Source: Prauserella endophytica (lineage in GTDB: Bacteria > Actinomycetota > Actinomycetes > Mycobacteriales > Pseudonocardiaceae). Taken from it: DNA of 64,000 bases. The translations under genes and the position numbers were made by a program. This document shows, piece after piece, positions 60,341 through 64,000 of this stretch. The notes under the pieces were generated by a model. The model was given only the letters and a program-made list of their open reading frames with translations. It ran no database searches and was not told where the DNA came from. The stretch covers positions 248,001 through 312,000 of the forward strand of contig NZ_SWMS01000003.1 of NCBI RefSeq assembly GCF_005146945.1. The letters run 5' to 3'. Every line of letters starts with the position of its first letter. Within the stretch, counting starts at the first letter, position 1.

Positions 60341-60652
60341 GTGTACCGCATGACCGTCACCTACCACCATCCCGCCGACCCGGAGGAGTTCCTGCGGCAC
60401 TACCGCGAGGTGCACGCCCCGCTGGCGGCGAAACTGCCGGGGCTGCGTGCCTACGAGTGGGCCGTCGCGGAGAGCCCGGACGGCTCCAGGCCGCGGCACT
60501 TCATGGTCGCGACGCTCGACTGGGACACCAAGGAGGAGGCGCTCGCCGCGTTCGCCTCGCCGGAGGGCGAAGCCGGCACGGCCGACATGGCCAACTTCAC
60601 CACGCCCGACGGGTTCGAGCTGGTCCTCGGCGAGGTGACCAAAACCGTCTAG
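60341..60652 (+). CDS. EthD-family protein
   Basis: The 103-residue single-domain protein has YRMTVTYHHPADPEEFLRHYREVHAPLAAKLPGL, the EthD pattern with the conserved H-Y and HAPL. It is the second EthD-like gene of the operon and the last before the hairpin repeat. GTG 60341 has GAGGAGAGG upstream. Role as in the first EthD gene is unknown. Confidence 0.8.
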   Translation: MYRMTVTYHHPADPEEFLRHYREVHAPLAAKLPGLRAYEWAVAESPDGSRPRHFMVATLDWDTKEEALAAFASPEGEAGTADMANFTTPDGFELVLGEVTKTV

Positions 60653-60659
60653 GACAGCC

Positions 60660-60712
60660 GCAGTGAAGGCCACCTTCACTGCGTTGAACGCAGGCATGGT
60701 GGCCTTCACTGC
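60660..60712. repeat. Dispersed hairpin repeat, copy B; probable bidirectional terminator
   Basis: Arms GCAGTGAAGGCCACC (60660-60674) and GGTGGCCTTCACTGC (60698-60712) enclose a 23-nt loop that is the exact reverse complement of the copy A loop at 6913-6935. It starts seven bases after the EthD stop and lies before the convergent oxidoreductase stop at 60758. Confidence 0.85.
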
Positions 60713-60757
60713 ATTCGAGGCGTTACCGGGGCGAGGGCGAGCGCTTTCGGCAGGCTC

Positions 60758-61606
60758 CTAGGCGAGGAGCGCCTCGGCGAGCGCCCGCCACTCCCCGTGA
60801 AGCACGGCGTCCGGGTCCGTCGGCTGGACCACGAGCACCACCTGGTCGGCGCCCGCGTCGAGGTGCCTTCTCACCCGGGCCGCGACGGCGTCGATGTCGC
60901 CCCAGGCGACCAGCCCGTCGAGCAGGCGGTCGCTCGTCACCGCGATGTCCTCGTCGGTGAAGCCCATCCGGCGCAGGTTCTGCGCGTAGCCACCGACCCT
61001 GGTCAGAAACCGGATGGGCTCGCGGACGGTGTCTCTCGCCAGCCGAGGGTCGCGCTCCAGCACCACGTACTCCATCACGGCCAGCGTCGGCTGCTCGCCC
61101 AGTGTCTCCCTGGCCTGCGCCGTGTACTCGGGTGTGACGAGTAGCGGCACCGCACCGGCCGCGCGGTCGCGGGACAGTTCCAGCATCCGGGGCCCCAGCG
61201 CCGAGAGCATGCGCGCGCCGGCCGGCACGGGCGGGTCGGCGGCGTCGAAACTGTCCAAGCTGTCGAGGTAGGCGTTCATGGTGCGCAGCGGGCGCGCGCC
61301 ATGCGCTCCGCCCAGTCCGGTGATCAACCGTCCTGGCGCGGTAACCTCGAGGTCCCGCCGGAACGCGATCACGTCCTGGGCGGCGTAGCGCTGGACGGGG
61401 ATGATCGCGCTGCCGACGGGGATCGCGTCGGTGGCTCGCACCACGTCCCGCAGCGGGTCGAGCGTCGCCAGCTGCCCGCCCGCGATCCAGATCGTGGAGT
61501 AGCCCAGCTTCTCCAGCAGGGCGGCGTCGTCGAGGTGACCGCCGTCGGCGCGCACGTCCAGGGTCACTCCGACGCGCCCCAGCTCGCCGAGGTCCAGCTT
61601 CGCCAT
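60758..61606 (-). CDS. F420-type LLM oxidoreductase
   Basis: The 282-residue TIM-barrel protein is of the luciferase-like class found in F420-using actinomycetes (LGRVGVTLDV, LEKLGYSTIWIAGG, PGRLITGLGGAHG). Substrate and cofactor are inferred from family only. It is convergent with the BVMO operon and separated by the hairpin repeat, so it is probably not part of it. Starts with ATG 61606. Confidence 0.78.
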   Translation of the reverse strand: MAKLDLGELGRVGVTLDVRADGGHLDDAALLEKLGYSTIWIAGGQLATLDPLRDVVRATDAIPVGSAIIPVQRYAAQDVIAFRRDLEVTAPGRLITGLGGAHGARPLRTMNAYLDSLDSFDAADPPVPAGARMLSALGPRMLELSRDRAAGAVPLLVTPEYTAQARETLGEQPTLAVMEYVVLERDPRLARDTVREPIRFLTRVGGYAQNLRRMGFTDEDIAVTSDRLLDGLVAWGDIDAVAARVRRHLDAGADQVVLVVQPTDPDAVLHGEWRALAEALLA

Positions 61607-61703
61607 CTGCCAACGCCTTTCGGTGGTCGTCTCCGTGAGCCACAGCCACGCTAGTAGCTGGACCTAACTGGAGGTCAACACCGATCGGACGCCACCCGCC
61701 GAG

Positions 61704-62453
61704 TCAGGCGCTCGCCCTGCGCATGACCTTCGTGCCGATCCACAGGCCCAGCACGCCGACCACCGCGGCCGCCAGTAACCCGTAGCCCACGGTGGCCGAC
61801 ACCAGCTCGCCGTTGAAGAGCGCGCGCTCCGCGTCCACCACGTAGGTCAGCGGGTTGAGGTGCGAGGCCACGCGCAACCACTCCGGCGCGTTGTCGATCG
61901 GCAGCAGGATCCCGGCGAGCAGCAGCAGCGGGAACAACAACGTCTGCTGCACCGCCCAGAACGTCCACTCCTTGTTCCGCGCCGCGAGCGCCAGCGTGTA
62001 GGAGAGCGAGCCGAGCCCGACGCAGAACAGGGCCAGGATCACCAGTGCGACCAGCGCGCCGCCGACGTGCAGCTCGAAGCCGAACGGGATCGTGACCAGC
62101 ACGATGATCACGGCCTGCGCGAACATCGGCACGATCTCCTTGAGCGCACGGCCCACGATCAGCGCCGGTCTGCTCAGCGGCGAGACGAGCATCCGCTCGT
62201 GCGAACCGGTCTGGATCTCGAACAGCAGGTTCGCTCCGGTCGCCGACGTGCCGAACAGGCACGACATCACCACGATCCCGGGCACGAACCACTGCAGCGC
62301 CGAGCCGTCACCGGTGTCGGGCAGGAGCGGTGCGAACAGCGCGAGGAACAGCAACGGCTGCAGCATCGAGAAGATCACTGAGAACGGGTCTCGCAGCACG
62401 GGCCGCAGCTCCCGGCTGAAGACCGTCGCGGTGTCGGTGGCGAAGGTGGTCAT
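61704..62453 (-). CDS. ABC-2 type transporter permease (DrrB-like)
   Basis: The 249-residue protein has six hydrophobic segments and the ABC-2 signature between them (LFEIQTGSHERMLVSPLSRPALIVGRAL, then LPIDNAPEWLRVASHLNPLTYVVDAERAL). It forms the export channel with the preceding ATPase, overlapping by four bases. DrrAB-type exporters remove drugs or lipids; the cargo here is unknown. Confidence 0.84.
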   Translation of the reverse strand: MTTFATDTATVFSRELRPVLRDPFSVIFSMLQPLLFLALFAPLLPDTGDGSALQWFVPGIVVMSCLFGTSATGANLLFEIQTGSHERMLVSPLSRPALIVGRALKEIVPMFAQAVIIVLVTIPFGFELHVGGALVALVILALFCVGLGSLSYTLALAARNKEWTFWAVQQTLLFPLLLLAGILLPIDNAPEWLRVASHLNPLTYVVDAERALFNGELVSATVGYGLLAAAVVGVLGLWIGTKVMRRASA

Positions 62454-63445
62454 GCCGCACGCTCCCGGCTGTCGGCACCGGTGATTTCCTCGCGGAGGCT
62501 GCGCCCGGTGAGGTTGAGGAAGACGTCGTCGAGCGTCGGCCTGGCGACCTCGACGCTCGCGACGGGGATGTGGGCCTCATCGAAGCCGCGCAGCAGCTTC
62601 GGGGTCAGCTGGGCGCCGCCGTCGATCCGGATCTCCAGCCGGGTGCCGGTGCGCTTGGTCTCCGCGCCCTCGGCGATCCCCAGTGCCCGCGCCTCGGCGC
62701 GCTCGGCGTCGTGCTCGTGGTCGAACTCGAGGTCGATCCGGTCGCCCGCGTGTGCCGCCTTGAGGCGCGCCGGGGTGTCGTCGGCGATGACCCGGCCGTG
62801 GTCGATCACCACCACCCGCTCGGCGAGCTGGTCGGCCTCCTCAAGGTAGTGCGTCGTGAGCACCATCGTGGTGCCGTGCTCCGCGCGCAGCCGCCGCACG
62901 TGCTCTGCGAGGTTCGCGCGGTTCTGCGGATCCAGTCCGGTCGACGGCTCGTCGAGGAACAACAGCTCCGGCGCGTGGATGAGACCCATCGCGATGTCGA
63001 GGCGCCTGCGCTGCCCGCCCGAGAGCGAGGACACGACGCGGTCGGCGACGGCGCCGAGGTCGAGCGAGTCGACCAGCTCGTCCGCGCGGGCTCGTGCGGC
63101 GGCCACGGTCATGCCGTACGCCCGGCCCTGGCTGAGCAGCTCGTCACGGGCCCGCTGGCTGTGCCCCGCGCCGTTGCCCTGGCCGATGTAGCCGATGCGG
63201 GAGCGCACGCCACGCGGGTCGCGGGTCACGTCACGGCCGGCGACCTCGGCGGTACCGGACGTCGGCCGCAGCAGCGTCGTGAGCATTCGCAGCGTGGTGG
63301 ACTTCCCGGCGCCGTTGGGCCCGAGCAGTGCCACCAGCTCGCCTTCCTCGACGTTCAGGTCGAGCCCGCGTACCGCCTCGACGGTCCGCTTCTTGACGGT
63401 GAAGTGCCTGGTCAGTCCGCTTGTGCGGATCATGGTGGAAGCCAT
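62450..63445 (-). CDS. ABC transporter ATP-binding protein (DrrA-like)
   Basis: The 331-residue protein has Walker A GPNGAGKST, signature LSGGQRRRLDIAM, Walker B LLFLDEPSTGLD and a long C-terminal DrrA-type domain (about 230-331). ATG 63445 lacks a ribosome site and follows a TAGCGT-like box, so its mRNA may be leaderless; ATG 63433 is an alternative. It is divergent from a WYL-type regulator, which likely controls it. Confidence 0.85.
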   Translation of the reverse strand: MASTMIRTSGLTRHFTVKKRTVEAVRGLDLNVEEGELVALLGPNGAGKSTTLRMLTTLLRPTSGTAEVAGRDVTRDPRGVRSRIGYIGQGNGAGHSQRARDELLSQGRAYGMTVAAARARADELVDSLDLGAVADRVVSSLSGGQRRRLDIAMGLIHAPELLFLDEPSTGLDPQNRANLAEHVRRLRAEHGTTMVLTTHYLEEADQLAERVVVIDHGRVIADDTPARLKAAHAGDRIDLEFDHEHDAERAEARALGIAEGAETKRTGTRLEIRIDGGAQLTPKLLRGFDEAHIPVASVEVARPTLDDVFLNLTGRSLREEITGADSRERAA

Positions 63446-63507
63446 GGAAACTACGCTAGAGTGCACTCCGGCCACTTTCTGACCGCAATAAAGGCGAACC
63501 TGGAGCC

Positions 63508-64000
63508 ATGGCGAACACGAGTGGACGGATGCTGCGGCTGCTGTCGCTGCTGCAGACCCATCGGTACTGGCCCGGCAGCGAGCTCGCCGAACGGCTGGAG
63601 GTCAGCGAACGGACCCTGCGCCGCGACATCGACCGGCTGCGCGAGCTCGGCTACCCGGTCGACGCCAGCCGGGGTGTCGCGGGCGGCTACCAGCTGAGGT
63701 CAGGGGCCGCGATGCCGCCGCTGCTCGTCGACGACGAGGAGGCCGTCGCGATCGCCGTCGGACTGCGCACGGCCGCGGGCGGCGCCATCGACGGCATCGA
63801 GGAGATCTCGGTCCGTGCGCTGAGCAAGGTCATCCAGGTGATGCCGCCCCGGCTGCGGCGCCGGGTCGACGCGCTGCAGGCGTTCACCGTTCCCGCGACG
63901 TTCACCGGCGGTCCCACGGTCGACGCCGCGGCGCTCACGGTGCTCGCCCAGGCGTGCCGCGACGACGAGCGCATGCGGTTCTCCTACACGGCGCGCGACG
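63508..64000 (+). CDS. YafY/WYL-type HTH regulator (3' end outside window)
   Basis: The visible 164 residues begin MANTSGRMLRLLSLLQTH with an HTH_11 DNA-binding domain (about 5-60, LAERLEVSERTLRRDIDRLRELGYPV) and then the start of a WYL-containing region (SGAAMPPLLVDDEEAVAIAVGLRTAAG). WYL regulators answer to nucleic acids or stress, and this family also includes single-gene drug-exporter repressors. TGGAG precedes the ATG. Probably controls the divergent ABC exporter. Confidence 0.82.
   Translation, partial: MANTSGRMLRLLSLLQTHRYWPGSELAERLEVSERTLRRDIDRLRELGYPVDASRGVAGGYQLRSGAAMPPLLVDDEEAVAIAVGLRTAAGGAIDGIEEISVRALSKVIQVMPPRLRRRVDALQAFTVPATFTGGPTVDAAALTVLAQACRDDERMRFSYTARD

Noticed and set aside
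25194-60652. Biosynthetic gene cluster for a natural product
   Set aside because: There is no PKS, NRPS, terpene synthase or RiPP precursor; the enzyme set and importer point to breakdown.
1-64000. Integrated mobile element or prophage
   Set aside because: No integrase, transposase, tRNA-associated direct repeats or phage genes were seen, and composition is even apart from promoters.

Overview
The window is chromosomal DNA from a very GC-rich actinomycete (about 70% G+C by eye, GTG and TTG starts, 4-bp ATGA/GTGA gene overlaps everywhere). F420-type luciferase-like oxidoreductases, a mycofactocin-type SDR, actinobacterial SOS boxes and several FCD-type GntR regulators point to Mycobacteriales/Pseudonocardiales; a Pseudonocardiaceae genus (Amycolatopsis, Saccharomonospora, Prauserella or similar) is my inference. 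No transposase, integrase, rRNA, tRNA or CRISPR was found.

Left part (1-24 kb), housekeeping and nutrient scavenging: a phosphonate block on the minus strand (secreted PhoD phosphatase, phnD-phnC-fused phnE importer, PhnF-like regulator, phnG, phnH running off the edge); a divergent APS kinase/sulfotransferase pair; a secreted GH43-like protein; two CNNM/CBS membrane proteins; a membrane fatty-acid desaturase; a TetR/SDR divergent pair; a BisC-type molybdoenzyme; a secreted GDPD with a carbohydrate-binding-like tail; an atypical crotonase; a frameshifted DHFR-like gene followed by a DGPF protein and an ECF42-type sigma factor; and dinB under what looks like a combined PafBC/LexA damage promoter. 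A second LexA box precedes a small gene of unknown function at 24.6-25.0 kb.

Middle and right part (25-60.7 kb) is one large catabolic island. It contains a P450 and its [3Fe-4S]-type ferredoxin, a mycofactocin-type SDR, two acyl-CoA ligases, three acyl-CoA dehydrogenases, MaoC and crotonase hydratases, several SDRs, a thiolase, a type III CoA transferase, a CitE-like lyase, two aldehyde dehydrogenases, a Liv-type ABC importer, a Baeyer-Villiger monooxygenase (BVMO), an HSL-family esterase and two EthD-like proteins, with two FCD GntR regulators. The logical sequence is uptake, hydroxylation, oxidation to a ketone, oxygen insertion, ester or lactone hydrolysis, CoA activation and beta-oxidation, as in alicyclic or monocyclic terpenoid breakdown; the substrate cannot be read from sequence. 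An AT-rich 15-bp motif (consensus TWATSRTNATCATAG) recurs in at least five promoters of the island and probably marks one regulon.

The right end (60.7-64 kb) has an F420-type oxidoreductase, a DrrAB-like ABC exporter and a divergent WYL-type regulator cut by the window edge.

Non-coding structure is notable: three arrays of a degenerate 21-bp repeat, each abutting the stop codon of a minus-strand gene; two copies of a long hairpin repeat 54 kb apart in opposite orientation, both at gene 3' ends; and a diverged repeat pair after two plus-strand stop codons.
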